DNA of 64,000 nt from Desulfovibrio porci (GTDB lineage Bacteria > Desulfobacterota > Desulfovibrionia > Desulfovibrionales > Desulfovibrionaceae), in contig NZ_VUMH01000001.1 in assembly GCF_009696265.1 (NCBI RefSeq), positions 248,001 to 312,000 on the forward strand. Direction: 5' to 3'. The notes under the pieces were generated by a model, which saw only the letters and a list, made by a program, of their open reading frames with translations, was not told the origin of the DNA and searched no databases. How positions within the stretch are numbered: the stretch's first letter is position 1; every line of letters begins with the position of its first letter. A program made the translations under genes and the position numbers. Positions 28,546 to 38,894 of the stretch are shown one piece after another.

Positions 28546-28566
28546 TCCGCCCCACGGTATCCGCAC

Positions 28567-31080
28567 ATGACGCAAGAACGCTACAATCCGCAGGCTATCG
28601 AAGAAAAATGGCAGGCCCGCTGGCGGGAGGGAAAATCCTTCGCCAGCACGCACGAGAGCGATAAGCCCAAGTATTACGTGCTGGAGATGTTTCCCTACCC
28701 CTCGGGCAACATCCACATGGGCCATGTGCGCAACTATTCCATCGGCGACGTGGTGGCGCGCTGCAAACGCATGCAGGGCTTCAACGTGCTGCACCCCATG
28801 GGCTGGGACGCTTTCGGCCTGCCCGCCGAAAACGCGGCCATCAAGCATCATGTGCACCCGGCCCAGTGGACCTACGCCAATATCGACAATATGCGCGCCC
28901 AGTTGCAACGCCTGGGCTATTCCTACGACTGGTCGCGTGAAATCGCCACCTGCCGCCCGGAATACTACCGCTGGGAGCAGATGTTCTTTCTGCGCCTGCT
29001 GGAAAAAGGCCTGGTCTACCGCAAAAAGGCCCCGCAGAACTGGTGTCCCTCCTGCCATACGGTGCTGGCCAACGAACAGGTCATCGACGGCCTCTGCTGG
29101 CGTTGCGACAGCCGGGTGGAGCAGAAGGATCTGACCCAGTGGTTTCTGAAGATCACGGCCTACGGCGACGAACTGCTGGCAGACCTCGCCCTGCTGGAAG
29201 GCAGTTGGCCGGACCGCGTGCTGGCCATGCAGCGCAACTGGATCGGCAAATCCACGGGCGCGGCCATCAGTTTCGGCCTGAAAAAAGCCGTTGAGGGCGT
29301 ATCCGGCATTGATGTGTTCACCACCAGGCCGGATACCGTCTTCGGCGTGACCTTCATGACCCTGGCCCCGGAACATCCGCTGGTGGAAAAGCTCATTGAA
29401 GGCTACGAAAAAGCCGACGAAGTGCGCGCCTTTGTGGAGCGCATCCGCAATATGGACCGCCTGGACCGCCAGTCCGACAACCTGGAAAAGGAAGGCGTCT
29501 TCACCGGCGCATATGCCCTGCATCCCTTTACCGGCCAACGCGTGCCGCTCTGGCTGGGCAATTTCGTGCTGGCTGACTACGGCACCGGCGCGGTTATGGG
29601 CGTGCCCGCCCACGACCAGCGCGACTTCGATTTCGCCCGCAAATACGGCCTGCCCGTGCAAGTGGTCATCAGCCCCGAGGGCCAGACGCTTGATCCCCGC
29701 AGCATGACCGAAGCCTGGACAGGCCCCGGCCTGATGGTCAATTCCGGCTCCTTTGACGGCCTGCCCAATGAAGAAGGCAAGAAGGCCGTGGCCGACGCGC
29801 TGGAAAAGAACAACAAGGGCAAGGCCACCACCCAGTTCCGCCTGCGCGACTGGAACATCTCGCGCCAGCGCTTCTGGGGCGCGCCCATTCCGGTGGTCTA
29901 CTGCGAAAAATGCGGCGTGGTGCCGGAAAAGGAAGAAAATCTGCCCGTGCTCCTGCCCCTGGATGTGAAGGTGCGCGACGACGGCCGCTCTCCCCTGCCG
30001 GAAACGCCGTCCTTCGCGGAGTGCGCCTGCCCCCGCTGCGGCGGCCCGGCCCGGCGCGAAACCGACACCATGGACACCTTTGTGGAATCCTCCTGGTATT
30101 TCGCCCGCTACACCGACGCCCGCGACGACAAGGCTCCCTTCAAGACCGAGGCGCTGCAATACTGGCTGCCCGTGGACCAGTATATCGGCGGCGTGGAGCA
30201 TGCCATTCTGCATCTGCTCTATTCCCGTTTCTTCACCAAGGTGCTGCGCGATCTGGGCTTCTTCCCCAAGGATCTGGCCGAGCCCTTCACCAACCTACTG
30301 ACCCAGGGCATGGTGCTCAAGGACGGCGGCAAGATGTCCAAGTCCAAGGGCAATGTGGTGGATCCCACAGAGATGATCAACAAATACGGCGCGGACACCG
30401 TGCGCCTGTTCTGTCTCTTCGCGGCTCCGCCGGAGCGGGATTTTGACTGGTCGGACTCGGGTATTGAAGGCGCGTCGCGTTTTCTCGCCCGCATCTGGCG
30501 GCTTTTCACCGAAGAGGAAGCCCGTCTGCTCCCGCTCAAGGCCTGCGGAGCGACCGCCGTGGACGCGGGCAGCCTGGAAAGCCGCGACCTGCGCCGCAAG
30601 GAGCATCTCACGGTCAAAAAAGCCGGTGAGGACATGGGCGGCCGCTTCCAGTTCAATACGGCCATCGCCGCCGTCATGGAACTGGTCAACGCCATGCACC
30701 TCTCGCGCGAAAAACTGGGCCACAGCGAGGCCGAGAACCGCGTCTTCTCCTCGGCCATGGCCACAGTGCTGACCCTGCTTTCGCCCATCACCCCGCATCT
30801 CTGCGAGGAGCTCTGGCAACGGCTGGGGCACCCCGCGCCGCTGGCCGACGAGCCCTGGCCACAATGGGACGAGGCCGCCACGGCTCAGGATATGATTACC
30901 GTGGCCCTGCAGGTCAACGGCAAACTGCGCGGCACCCTGGAAGTGGTCGCCGGAGCGGACAAGGCCGCGCTGGAACAGGCCGCCCTGGCTGATCCGGCGG
31001 TGCTGCGCCACACGGACGGCCTGACCGTGCGCAAGGTGGTGGTGGTTCCCGGCAAACTGGTCAACATCGTGGCCAATTAG
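28567..31080 (+). CDS. leuS: Leucyl-tRNA synthetase
   Basis: Class I synthetase charging tRNA-Leu (837 residues). The HIGH-type motif reads HMGHVRNYSIGD (about residue 50), the KMSKS motif is intact (GGKMSKSKGNVVDP, about 590), and an editing domain occupies about 220-420 (TTRPDTVFGVTF, GTGAVMGVPAHDQRD). A four-cysteine zinc site (CEKCGV...CPRCGG) lies in the insertion near residue 450-495. Confidence 0.97.
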   Translation: MTQERYNPQAIEEKWQARWREGKSFASTHESDKPKYYVLEMFPYPSGNIHMGHVRNYSIGDVVARCKRMQGFNVLHPMGWDAFGLPAENAAIKHHVHPAQWTYANIDNMRAQLQRLGYSYDWSREIATCRPEYYRWEQMFFLRLLEKGLVYRKKAPQNWCPSCHTVLANEQVIDGLCWRCDSRVEQKDLTQWFLKITAYGDELLADLALLEGSWPDRVLAMQRNWIGKSTGAAISFGLKKAVEGVSGIDVFTTRPDTVFGVTFMTLAPEHPLVEKLIEGYEKADEVRAFVERIRNMDRLDRQSDNLEKEGVFTGAYALHPFTGQRVPLWLGNFVLADYGTGAVMGVPAHDQRDFDFARKYGLPVQVVISPEGQTLDPRSMTEAWTGPGLMVNSGSFDGLPNEEGKKAVADALEKNNKGKATTQFRLRDWNISRQRFWGAPIPVVYCEKCGVVPEKEENLPVLLPLDVKVRDDGRSPLPETPSFAECACPRCGGPARRETDTMDTFVESSWYFARYTDARDDKAPFKTEALQYWLPVDQYIGGVEHAILHLLYSRFFTKVLRDLGFFPKDLAEPFTNLLTQGMVLKDGGKMSKSKGNVVDPTEMINKYGADTVRLFCLFAAPPERDFDWSDSGIEGASRFLARIWRLFTEEEARLLPLKACGATAVDAGSLESRDLRRKEHLTVKKAGEDMGGRFQFNTAIAAVMELVNAMHLSREKLGHSEAENRVFSSAMATVLTLLSPITPHLCEELWQRLGHPAPLADEPWPQWDEAATAQDMITVALQVNGKLRGTLEVVAGADKAALEQAALADPAVLRHTDGLTVRKVVVVPGKLVNIVAN

Positions 31081-31095
31081 GCCGCGCGCATTGGC

Positions 31096-32127
31096 ATGAG
31101 TCCGCAGAACGGAACCGACAGAAACGGCAGGCCCGGCTTCAGCTTTCTGGTCTGCCCGGACAGCCGGTTGCTCCGCACTCATCTCGCGGAACAACTGGCC
31201 GTCTTTTCGTCGGCGGGCGGTCCGTGGGAACGCCATGTTTACTGGGGCGACGAGGAGCCGCCGCCGCGCTTCTGGGAACAGCTCAGCCTGCAAGGCCTAT
31301 TCGGCGCGTCACGCGTCCTGCTGGTCCGTCAGGCCCAGCTCTGGCCCGCGGCTGTCTGGAAAAAGATATCCCAGGCGCTGGCCCGGCCTTCGGCCCAGTG
31401 CTGGCCCTTTTTCTGCCTGGAAGTAAACTGGGAGAAGGGGCAGCCCAAGATCCCGGCCCATATCGCCAAACTGCGCTGTCTGGCCTTTGCCGACCAGCAG
31501 GGCTGGATCTGGCGGCATGAGGGGCTGACCGAGCGCGGCGTCAAACGTCATGTGCAGCAGCGCGCCCGCGATCTGGAGCTGAACTTTGAAGCCGACGCCC
31601 TGGAACAGTTCTGCGCCTCGGTGCCGCCGGACGCCCAGGCCATTGAAAACGAACTGCAGAAGCTCTCGCTTCTGCGTGGAATCCACGGGCCGGATAACGC
31701 CGGGGGCGCGGGCGCAGACGACAGGATCACGGCCGCCATGACCGCCACCGCCGCCTGGAGCCCGGAGTGCAATGTCTTTGCCTGCATCCGTCATATGGAG
31801 GCCGGCAACCTGGCCGCTGTCTGGAAGGAGCTGTGCCGCAGCCGGGACAGCGACAGCCTGCTCTTTTCCCTGCTGGCGCTGCTGGCCCGTGAACTGCGGC
31901 TGCTCTGGCAGACACAGGCCGGGGAAAAGGTGCGCCTGCACCCGTCCGAGGCCGGTCTGAAAAAGCAACTGGCCTTGCGCCTCGGCCCGCGCGGTTTGGC
32001 CGAAGGCATGGCGGCTGTGGCGGACGCCGAATGGCAGGTCAAAAGCGGCCGCCGCACGCCGGAACAGACCCTGGATTTTCTGGCGGCGCGGCTTACAGTT
32101 CTGTTCGGCCAGGCCGCGTCGCGCTAA
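31096..32127 (+). CDS. holA: DNA polymerase III delta subunit, HolA-like
   Basis: Clamp-loader subunit that opens the sliding clamp. The family is weakly conserved. In 343 residues I see a reduced N-terminal AAA-like fold (FLVCPDSRLLRTHLAEQ; LFGASRVLLVRQAQLWP) and the conserved C-terminal part (DAQAIENELQKLSLL, ARELRLLWQ, GLKKQLALRLG). Position after leuS also fits. Start at 31096, 15 bases after leuS. Confidence 0.8.
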   Translation: MSPQNGTDRNGRPGFSFLVCPDSRLLRTHLAEQLAVFSSAGGPWERHVYWGDEEPPPRFWEQLSLQGLFGASRVLLVRQAQLWPAAVWKKISQALARPSAQCWPFFCLEVNWEKGQPKIPAHIAKLRCLAFADQQGWIWRHEGLTERGVKRHVQQRARDLELNFEADALEQFCASVPPDAQAIENELQKLSLLRGIHGPDNAGGAGADDRITAAMTATAAWSPECNVFACIRHMEAGNLAAVWKELCRSRDSDSLLFSLLALLARELRLLWQTQAGEKVRLHPSEAGLKKQLALRLGPRGLAEGMAAVADAEWQVKSGRRTPEQTLDFLAARLTVLFGQAASR

Positions 32128-32229
32128 AATTTGACGAGGCGGCGGCCAAACCCGGCCGGGCCCCGCAACGGATGTTTTCTTCTCACTTTTCTCCCAACCC
32201 CTTGCCTCCAGGACAAGACTGCTTACTTT

Positions 32230-32922
32230 ATGTCAGCAACGACCGACTCCACCACCTCGCCGCACAGCGGGCACCGCGCCCGCCTGCGTGAGCGGCTGAA
32301 ACGCGACCCTCTGGCCGTGGCGGATTATGAGGTGCTGGAGCTTTTGCTCGGCTACGGGCTCACGCGCAAAGACACCAAGCCGCTGGCCAAGGAATTGCTG
32401 CGGCGCTTCGGCACCATCCGGGGCGCGCTGGATGCCAGACCGGACGAGTTATTGCAGGTGCCCGGCTTCGGGCCGGGTCTCATGGCCCTCTGGCGGGTTC
32501 AGCGCGAGTTGCTGGCCCGGTACGCGGCCTCGGCCGCGCGCCAACGCGAAATCCTGGCCACGCCGGACGCCGTTGCCCGCATGGCGCAAAGCCGCCTGGC
32601 CGGTTGCCCGCATGAGGAATGCTGGCTGGCCTTGGTGGACGCGCGCAACGGGCTGATTTTCTGGGAACGCCTGCGGCGCGGTGGCATCGGCCAAGTGCCC
32701 GTACAGCCCAGGGATGTCCTGGAGGCGGCGCTCACGCACAAAGCCAGCGGCATCATTCTGGTCCACAACCACCCCGGCGGCAGTCCGGGACCTTCCCAGC
32801 CGGATCTCATGCTGACCACCGAGCTGCAACGGCTGGCCCCGCGTATGGGCCTGCGTTTTCTGGATCATGTCATCGTCACTGAGGGAGACTGCTACAGTAT
32901 AACACAGAGCAAACGCATCTGA
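32230..32922 (+). CDS. radC: RadC family JAB/MPN-domain protein
   Basis: The 230-residue protein has helix-hairpin-helix segments at the N-terminus (VPGFGPGLMALWRV) and a C-terminal JAMM metal site HNHPGGSPGPSQPD, the RadC signature. The old link to DNA repair is doubtful; a metalloprotease-like or DNA-associated role is inferred from the fold. The ATG at 32230 has no close Shine-Dalgarno. It lies 21 bases before lon. Confidence 0.92.
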   Translation: MSATTDSTTSPHSGHRARLRERLKRDPLAVADYEVLELLLGYGLTRKDTKPLAKELLRRFGTIRGALDARPDELLQVPGFGPGLMALWRVQRELLARYAASAARQREILATPDAVARMAQSRLAGCPHEECWLALVDARNGLIFWERLRRGGIGQVPVQPRDVLEAALTHKASGIILVHNHPGGSPGPSQPDLMLTTELQRLAPRMGLRFLDHVIVTEGDCYSITQSKRI

Positions 32923-32943
32923 AGGCAGTCAGGGAGAATATAT

Positions 32944-35544
32944 ATGGCAGATTACAACGAAAAAAATCATCCGCTCCACGAGGAACAGGGGCCCGGCGCC
33001 GCCGAGCCGGCCATCGACAAGGACGACCATGCGGCGCAGGCTGAAGCGCCCGTACGGGACCTGCCCGACGAGAGCAACGTCAACGCCGCGGCGCAGGGCA
33101 TCCCCGACGCGTTGCCCGTGCTGCCGGTACGCGACGTGGTCATCTTCAACTATATGATCCTGCCGCTGTTCATCGGCCGCGAAAAATCCGTGCAGGCCGT
33201 GGAATCCGCCCTGAAAAACGGCCGGCATCTTCTGGTCTGCGCCCAGCGTGAGGAAAGCACCGACGATCCCGCACCGGAGGATCTTTACAGCGTGGGCACC
33301 GTGGTCCAGATCATGCGCCTGCTCAAGATGCCGGACTCGCGGGTGAAAATTCTGGTTCAGGGCGTGAGCCGCGCGCGGATCACCGGCTACAGCCAGGTGG
33401 AACCCTATCTGGAAGCGCGCATCGAAACCCTGCCAGAAGTCACACCCCAGACCGACGCCACCTTGGAGGCGCTGCTGCGCTCCGCGCGCGAGCAGAGCGA
33501 AAAGGTGCTCACCCTGCGCGGCCTGGCCTCGCCGGACGTGCTGGCCGTATTGCAGGGCGTGGACGATCCGGGCCGCCTGGCGGACCTTATCGCCGCCAAC
33601 ATGCGGATGAAGATCGCGGACGCCCAGCGCATCCTGGAAGCGGAAAATCCTCTGGAACGTCTGACCCTGGTCAACGCCCAGCTCCAGCGTGAAGTGGAAG
33701 TGGCCACAGTGCAGGCCCGCATCCAGAGCTCGGCCCGCGAGGGCATGGACAAGGCCCAGAAGGATTATTTCCTGCGCGAGCAGCTCAAGGCCATCCGCCA
33801 AGAGCTGGGTGAAAACGAGCCCGAGGGCGAGGACGATCTGGAAAACCTGAAACAGGCCCTGGACAAGGCCGGCCTGCCCAAGGACGTGCGCAAGGAGGCG
33901 GACAAGCAGTTGCGCCGCCTGTCCGGCATGCACGCTGATTCCTCGGAAGCCAACGTGGTGCGCACCTATCTGGACTGGCTGGTGGAACTGCCCTGGAAGA
34001 AGCTCTCACGCGACCGTCTGGACATTGCCCACGCCAAGGAAATTCTGGACGAGGATCATTGCGGCCTGGACAAGATCAAGGACCGCATTCTGGAATTCCT
34101 CAGCGTGCGCAAACTCAACCCGCAGTCCAAGGGACCTATCCTCTGCTTCGCGGGCCCTCCCGGCGTGGGCAAAACCTCGCTGGGCCGCTCCATCGCGCGG
34201 GCGCTGGGCCGCAAGTTCCAGCGACTGTCCCTGGGCGGCATGCACGACGAGGCTGAAATTCGCGGACACCGGCGCACCTACATCGGTGCCATGCCCGGAC
34301 GGATCATCCAGGCCGTCAAGCAGGCCGGCACCCGTAATCCGGTCATCGTACTGGACGAAGTGGACAAGCTGGGCACGGACTTCCGGGGCGATCCCTCCTC
34401 GGCGCTGCTGGAAGTGCTGGACCCGGAACAGAACCACACCTTCAGCGATCACTATCTGAACGTGCCCTTTGATCTGTCCAAGGTCATGTTCCTGTGCACG
34501 GCCAACCATCTGGAAACCATTCCGGCGGCCCTGCGCGACCGTATGGAGGTCATCTCCCTGCCCGGTTACACCATGCAGGAAAAGGCGGAGATCGCCCGCA
34601 AGCATCTGCTGCCCAAAAAGATCACCGAGAACGGCCTGGCCGAGGGCGACGTGGCGCTCAGCGACGCGGCTCTGGAAAAGGTCATCAAGGAGTATACGCG
34701 CGAGGCGGGCCTGCGCAATCTGGAACGCGAACTGGCGTCCATCTGCCGCAAGCTGGCCCGGCGCAAGGCGGAGGGCAAAAAAGCGCCCTTCAAGGTGGAG
34801 CCCAAGGATGTGGAAAAGCTCCTCGGCGCGCCCCGTTTTGTGGAAGACGAAAAGGAAAAGGAACTCATGCCCGGCATGGCCCTGGGTCTGGCCTGGACTC
34901 CGGCCGGCGGCGAAGTGCTGACCGTGGAGGCCAGCGTCATGAAGGGCAAGGGCGGCCTGACCCTCACCGGACAGCTGGGTGATGTCATGAAGGAAAGCGC
35001 CCAGGCGGCCCTGAGCTATATCCGCAGCCGCGCGGAAGAACTGGGTGTGGACCCGTCCTTTGCTGGCAAGCAGGATATCCACGTGCATGTCCCGGCGGGC
35101 GCCACCCCCAAGGACGGCCCCTCGGCGGGCGTGACCTTGACCACGGCCCTGATTTCGGCCCTCAGCAACCGCAGGGTGCGGGCCGACCTCTGCATGACCG
35201 GCGAGATCACCTTACAGGGCCGTGTGCTGCCCGTGGGCGGCATCAAGGAAAAAATCCTGGCCGGAGTGGCCCGGGGTCTGAAGCACGTGATCATCCCGCA
35301 GCAAAACGTCAAGGACCTGGAAGACGTGCCCGGGGAGCTGCTCAAACGCATCACAGTGCACCCGGTGCATCACTACGACGAGCTCCTTCCGCTGGTCTTT
35401 GAAGCCAAGGGCAAGCGCGGCGGCGGCGTAAAAGCCGGCCAGTCCGGAAAAGCCGCGCCCGAGCCGCGCCCCAAAAGCCCGGCCCGCCCGGCCGTCGCGG
35501 CCACGGCGCGACGCGGACGCGCGGAACGGCCCGCCGAGGCCTGA
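32944..35544 (+). CDS. lon: ATP-dependent protease Lon
   Basis: Degrades misfolded and regulatory proteins. Its 866 residues show an N-terminal substrate domain ([20 protein letters not shown]), Walker [10 protein letters not shown] (about 406), the sensor/arginine-finger AAA region, and the Ser-Lys protease dyad in [10 protein letters not shown] and [10 protein letters not shown]. Relative to E. coli Lon there is an extra acidic N-terminal tail of about 55 residues and a low-complexity basic C-terminal tail of about 45 (ends AERPAEA). GGGAG precedes the start. Confidence 0.97.
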   Translation: MADYNEKNHPLHEEQGPGAAEPAIDKDDHAAQAEAPVRDLPDESNVNAAAQGIPDALPVLPVRDVVIFNYMILPLFIGREKSVQAVESALKNGRHLLVCAQREESTDDPAPEDLYSVGTVVQIMRLLKMPDSRVKILVQGVSRARITGYSQVEPYLEARIETLPEVTPQTDATLEALLRSAREQSEKVLTLRGLASPDVLAVLQGVDDPGRLADLIAANMRMKIADAQRILEAENPLERLTLVNAQLQREVEVATVQARIQSSAREGMDKAQKDYFLREQLKAIRQELGENEPEGEDDLENLKQALDKAGLPKDVRKEADKQLRRLSGMHADSSEANVVRTYLDWLVELPWKKLSRDRLDIAHAKEILDEDHCGLDKIKDRILEFLSVRKLNPQSKGPILCFAGPPGVGKTSLGRSIARALGRKFQRLSLGGMHDEAEIRGHRRTYIGAMPGRIIQAVKQAGTRNPVIVLDEVDKLGTDFRGDPSSALLEVLDPEQNHTFSDHYLNVPFDLSKVMFLCTANHLETIPAALRDRMEVISLPGYTMQEKAEIARKHLLPKKITENGLAEGDVALSDAALEKVIKEYTREAGLRNLERELASICRKLARRKAEGKKAPFKVEPKDVEKLLGAPRFVEDEKEKELMPGMALGLAWTPAGGEVLTVEASVMKGKGGLTLTGQLGDVMKESAQAALSYIRSRAEELGVDPSFAGKQDIHVHVPAGATPKDGPSAGVTLTTALISALSNRRVRADLCMTGEITLQGRVLPVGGIKEKILAGVARGLKHVIIPQQNVKDLEDVPGELLKRITVHPVHHYDELLPLVFEAKGKRGGGVKAGQSGKAAPEPRPKSPARPAVAATARRGRAERPAEA

Positions 35545-35546
35545 GC

Positions 35547-36398
35547 GTGCGCCTGCGGGAATATGAACATGACGCCGCAAGGCGACTGACAAAGGCGGGG
35601 GTGGACAGCCCCCGCCTTTGCGCGCAACTGCTGGCCGGACACGTGCTGGGTCTGGACCGGCTGCACTGTGTTCTGGCGGCGGAACGCGAACTTGCGCTTC
35701 CGGAGATTGACGCGCTGGAGGCTCTGACGGCCCGACGGGCCGCCGGCGAGCCTCTGGCCTATATCCTCGGCGCGCGGGAATTTTTCGGACGGGATTTTCT
35801 GGTCACGCCCGACACGCTGATCCCCCGCCCGGAGACGGAACTGCTGGTGGAAACGGCACTGGAACTTTTGCCCGTGCACCATTCGCTCCGCTTTGCGGAT
35901 CTGGGCGCGGGCTCCGGCTGCATCGGCGTGACCCTCTGTCTGGAGCGCCCGCAATGGCGCGGTCTGCTGCTGGAACTCAGCGCTCCGGCCCTGTGCGTGG
36001 CTCGCGAAAATGCCGCACGACTGGGGGCCGCCGCGCGTCTGGACGCGCTGCGGGCCGATATGCGTTCCGTGCCGTTGCAACCCGGCTCCTGTGGCTTGGT
36101 GGTCAGCAATCCGCCGTACATCGCGGAGGCCGAGCAAAGCGAAGTTATGGACGAAGTGCTGCGTTATGAACCGCACACGGCGCTTTTTTCGCCCCGGGAA
36201 GGCCTGGCCCATTTGCGCGCCGTCATCAGCCAGGCCGCCCGCATTCTCCAGCCCGGAGGCCTGCTGCTTCTGGAACACGGCGCAAGCCAGGGCCCGGCGG
36301 TGCGGGAGCTTTTATCCTCCACCTGCGTATTTGACGGCATCGCCACCCGGCGCGATCTGGCCGGGCTGGACCGTTGCGCTCTGGCCCGGAAAGTGTAG
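35547..36398 (+). CDS. prmC: Peptide chain release factor N5-glutamine methyltransferase PrmC
   Basis: Methylates the GGQ glutamine of release factors. In 283 residues: an N-terminal helical domain, RPETELLVE, the SAM-binding FADLGAGSGCIGVTL and the catalytic NPPY (VVSNPPYIAEAE, about 190). The start is GTG three bases after the lon stop, so the two are translationally linked. Confidence 0.94.
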   Translation: MRLREYEHDAARRLTKAGVDSPRLCAQLLAGHVLGLDRLHCVLAAERELALPEIDALEALTARRAAGEPLAYILGAREFFGRDFLVTPDTLIPRPETELLVETALELLPVHHSLRFADLGAGSGCIGVTLCLERPQWRGLLLELSAPALCVARENAARLGAAARLDALRADMRSVPLQPGSCGLVVSNPPYIAEAEQSEVMDEVLRYEPHTALFSPREGLAHLRAVISQAARILQPGGLLLLEHGASQGPAVRELLSSTCVFDGIATRRDLAGLDRCALARKV

Positions 36399-36474
36399 AA
36401 TGGACTTCGCAGAATGCGTAACCGGCGGTTTTTCGGCTTTTTTTGAAAAAATTGCGGGAAAATGTACTTTTCAC

Positions 36475-36503
36475 TTGCCAAGAGCGGCGGAACCGTTTAA
36501 GAC
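36475..36503 (+). promoter_or_regulatory. Possible sigma70 promoter for the tRNA-tuf operon
   Basis: TTGCCA (36475-36480) with a weak TTAAGA-like -10 at 36497-36502, spacing 16, ending just before tRNA-Thr. The prmC stop is about 75 bases upstream. The -10 match is poor, so this is tentative. Confidence 0.35.
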
Positions 36504-36514
36504 ACCATCTTGCC

Positions 36515-36590
36515 GCTGGCGTAGCTCAACTGGCAGAGCAGCTGATTTGTAATCAGCAGGTTGCGGGTTCGAGTCCCATCGCCAGCTCCA
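36515..36590 (+). tRNA. tRNA-Thr (anticodon TGT)
   Basis: Seventy-six bases folding as a cloverleaf: acceptor GCTGGCG paired with CGCCAGC, D-arm GCTC/GAGC, anticodon stem CTGAT/ATCAG with loop TTTGTAA, T-arm GCGGGTTCGAGTCCCAT, encoded CCA. First of three tRNAs before tuf, the same thr-tyr-gly-tuf order as in E. coli. Confidence 0.97.
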
Positions 36591-36641
36591 CAAAAAGCTG
36601 AACAAAGGCCTGCCTGCGGGCCGGACCTTTGCGGCATGTGT

Positions 36642-36727
36642 GGAGGGGTTCCCGAGTGGCCAAAGGGAACAGACTGTAAATCTGTCGTCGTAAGACTTCG
36701 GTGGTTCAAATCCACCCCCCTCCACCA
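36642..36727 (+). tRNA. tRNA-Tyr (anticodon GTA)
   Basis: Eighty-six bases with a long variable arm as expected for bacterial tRNA-Tyr. Acceptor GGAGGGG pairs with CCCCTCC, the anticodon arm is CAGA-CTGTAAA-TCTG, T-arm GGTGGTTCAAATCCACC, encoded CCA. Confidence 0.96.
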
Positions 36728-36873
36728 CCCCTTCCGCCTTCCAACTTTTCAGGCGGTCGGTGGCTGGTTTTGACAAACTGCCTTGGCTGTAGGAGACAGC
36801 GCGACTGTCGGGGAACTACGGTGCGGTAGCCGTCAAACGCAGGTTTGACGTACAGCGACAGCACCGCCAGTGT

Positions 36874-36949
36874 GCGGGAATAGCTCAACGGCTAGAGCAT
36901 CAGCCTTCCAAGCTGAGGGTTGCGGGTTCGAATCCCGTTTCCCGCTCCA
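36874..36949 (+). tRNA. tRNA-Gly (anticodon TCC)
   Basis: Seventy-six bases: acceptor GCGGGAA/TTCCCGC, D-arm GCTC/GAGC, anticodon stem CAGC-CTTCCAA-GCTG, T-arm GCGGGTTCGAATCCCGT, encoded CCA. The 146 bases between it and tRNA-Tyr hold no gene. Confidence 0.97.
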
Positions 36950-37158
36950 TTCCTGCAAAATCCAATTCCCCGAGTCCTGCTCCTGCCAATGCACGTTCCC
37001 TGGCGACCAGGGACTGAATGCGGGCAATGGCGTCGGCCGCCAAGCGGCTTTACCCCTCTGCCTGCCGTTACGCGAGGAACAGGCGCTACCTGACGGCAGA
37101 GATCCGGCAAAGTAGCGCACGTACAACCGCAAACAATTTTTTTCCAGGGAGACGTACA

Positions 37159-38352
37159 ATGGGCAAAGCCAAATATGAACGCAAGAAGCCCCATGTAAAC
37201 ATCGGCACCATCGGGCACATCGACCACGGCAAAACCACCCTGACCGCCGCCATCACCAAAATTGCCGGCCTGAAGGGCGAGGGCAGCTTCGTTTCGTATG
37301 ACGAAATTGACAAGGCCCCCGAAGAAAAAGAGCGTGGCATCACCATTGCTACCGCCCATGTGGAATACGAGACCGACAAGCGCCATTACGCGCATGTGGA
37401 CTGCCCCGGCCACGCCGACTACATCAAGAACATGATCACCGGCGCCGCCCAGATGGACGGCGGTATCCTGGTGGTGGCCGCCACCGACGGCCCCATGCCC
37501 CAGACCCGTGAGCACATCCTGCTCGCCCGTCAGGTGGGCGTGCCCCAGCTGGTGGTCTTCCTGAACAAGTGCGATCTGGTGGACGACGAGGAACTGTTGG
37601 AACTGGTGGAACTGGAAGTGCGTGAACTGCTCTCTTCCTACGACTTCCCCGGCGACGACGTGCCCGTGATCCGCGGTTCCGCCCTGAAGGCCCTGGAATG
37701 CGACGATCCCAATGCGCCTGAAGCCAAATGCATCGGCGAGCTGCTCGACGCCTGCGACAGCTTCATCCCCGATCCCGAGCGCGACATCGACAAGCCCTTC
37801 CTGATGCCCATTGAAGACGTGTTCTCCATCTCCGGCCGCGGCACCGTGGTGACCGGTCGTGTGGAACGCGGCATCCTCAAGGTGGGTGACGAAGTGGAAA
37901 TCGTGGGCATCAAGCCCACCCAGAAGACCACCTGCACGGGCGTGGAAATGTTCCGCAAGCTGCTGGACCAGGGTCAGGCCGGCGACAACATCGGCGCCCT
38001 GCTGCGCGGCACCAAGCGTGACGACGTGGAACGCGGCCAGGTGCTCGCGGCTCCCAAGTCCATTACGCCGCACAAGAAGTTCAAGGCTGAAGTGTACGTG
38101 CTCTCCAAGGAAGAAGGCGGCCGTCATACGCCCTTCTTCTCCGGCTATCGTCCGCAGTTCTACTTCCGCACCACGGACATCACCGGCGTCATCGGTCTGC
38201 CCGAAGGCGTGGAAATGGTTATGCCCGGCGACAACTCGCAGTTCATCGTGGAACTGATCGCCCCCATCGCCATGGAAGCCGGTCTGCGCTTCGCCATCCG
38301 TGAAGGCGGCCGCACCGTGGGTTCCGGCGTCGTTACCGAAATTATCGAGTAA
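37159..38352 (+). CDS. tuf: Translation elongation factor Tu
   Basis: GTPase delivering aminoacyl-tRNA to the ribosome (397 residues). [22 protein letters not shown] and NKCDLVDD are the G1, G3 and G4 motifs. Two beta-barrel domains follow ([25 protein letters not shown]). The ATG at 37159 follows CAGGGAG. It directly follows three tRNAs and heads the rpmG-secE-nusG-ribosomal run. Confidence 0.98.
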   Translation: MGKAKYERKKPHVNIGTIGHIDHGKTTLTAAITKIAGLKGEGSFVSYDEIDKAPEEKERGITIATAHVEYETDKRHYAHVDCPGHADYIKNMITGAAQMDGGILVVAATDGPMPQTREHILLARQVGVPQLVVFLNKCDLVDDEELLELVELEVRELLSSYDFPGDDVPVIRGSALKALECDDPNAPEAKCIGELLDACDSFIPDPERDIDKPFLMPIEDVFSISGRGTVVTGRVERGILKVGDEVEIVGIKPTQKTTCTGVEMFRKLLDQGQAGDNIGALLRGTKRDDVERGQVLAAPKSITPHKKFKAEVYVLSKEEGGRHTPFFSGYRPQFYFRTTDITGVIGLPEGVEMVMPGDNSQFIVELIAPIAMEAGLRFAIREGGRTVGSGVVTEIIE

Positions 38353-38355
38353 GCC

Positions 38356-38505
38356 ATGAGAGTCAACATCATTCTGGCTTGCACCGAATGCAAGCGGCGC
38401 AATTACAGCACCCGGAAGAATAAGAAGAACACCACCGGGCGGCTGGAAATGAAAAAATATTGTCCCTGGGACAAGAAGCACACAGTGCATCGCGAAACCA
38501 GGTAA
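38356..38505 (+). CDS. rpmG: 50S ribosomal protein L33
   Basis: Forty-nine residues starting [17 protein letters not shown]. It has the first zinc-binding CxxC (CTEC) but the second pair reads CPWD, so one of four expected cysteines is missing. It starts three bases after the tuf stop and has no strong ribosome site, so it probably relies on coupling to tuf. Confidence 0.95.
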   Translation: MRVNIILACTECKRRNYSTRKNKKNTTGRLEMKKYCPWDKKHTVHRETR

Positions 38506-38546
38506 CAACTTTCCGCCGGGGGGCGCGAGCCCCCCGGACGGTACGC

Positions 38547-38623
38547 AGGGCAGTAGCTCTAACGGCTAGAGCGGCGGTCTCCAAAACCGCAAGTTGGGGG
38601 TTCGAATCCCTCCTGCCCTGCCA
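38547..38623 (+). tRNA. tRNA-Trp (anticodon CCA)
   Basis: Acceptor AGGGCAG/CTGCCCT, D-arm GCTC/GAGC, anticodon arm GCGGT-CTCCAAA-ACCGC, T-arm GGGGGTTCGAATCCCTC, encoded CCA. Its place between rpmG and secE is widely conserved. Confidence 0.97.
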
Positions 38624-38646
38624 TTTTTTATCTCTCGGGTAACATC

Positions 38647-38886
38647 ATGGCAAAAAAACAGGCGCAAGCCGCGGACGTCAAGTCGGACAAGGCCCCCAAT
38701 CTCTTTGCGCGCTTTGCGCGTTATGTGGAGGATTCCAAGGCCGAATTGCGCAAAGTCACCTGGCCCACGCTGAAAGAAACGCGCAAGGCCACGCTGGCGG
38801 TTTTGGGCTTTGTGGCTGTGATGGCCGTTATCCTGGGGCTGGTGGACCTTGGTCTGTCGGCCCTTATCAAGTCCATACTGTCCTGA
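38647..38886 (+). CDS. secE: Preprotein translocase subunit SecE
   Basis: Seventy-nine residues with one membrane helix (AVLGFVAVMAVILGLVDLGLS) after the conserved amphipathic stretch VEDSKAELRKVTWPTLKET. It is the short single-helix form of SecE. It clamps SecY in the Sec translocon. Nine bases before nusG. Confidence 0.96.
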   Translation: MAKKQAQAADVKSDKAPNLFARFARYVEDSKAELRKVTWPTLKETRKATLAVLGFVAVMAVILGLVDLGLSALIKSILS

Positions 38887-38894
38887 AGGCTGAA

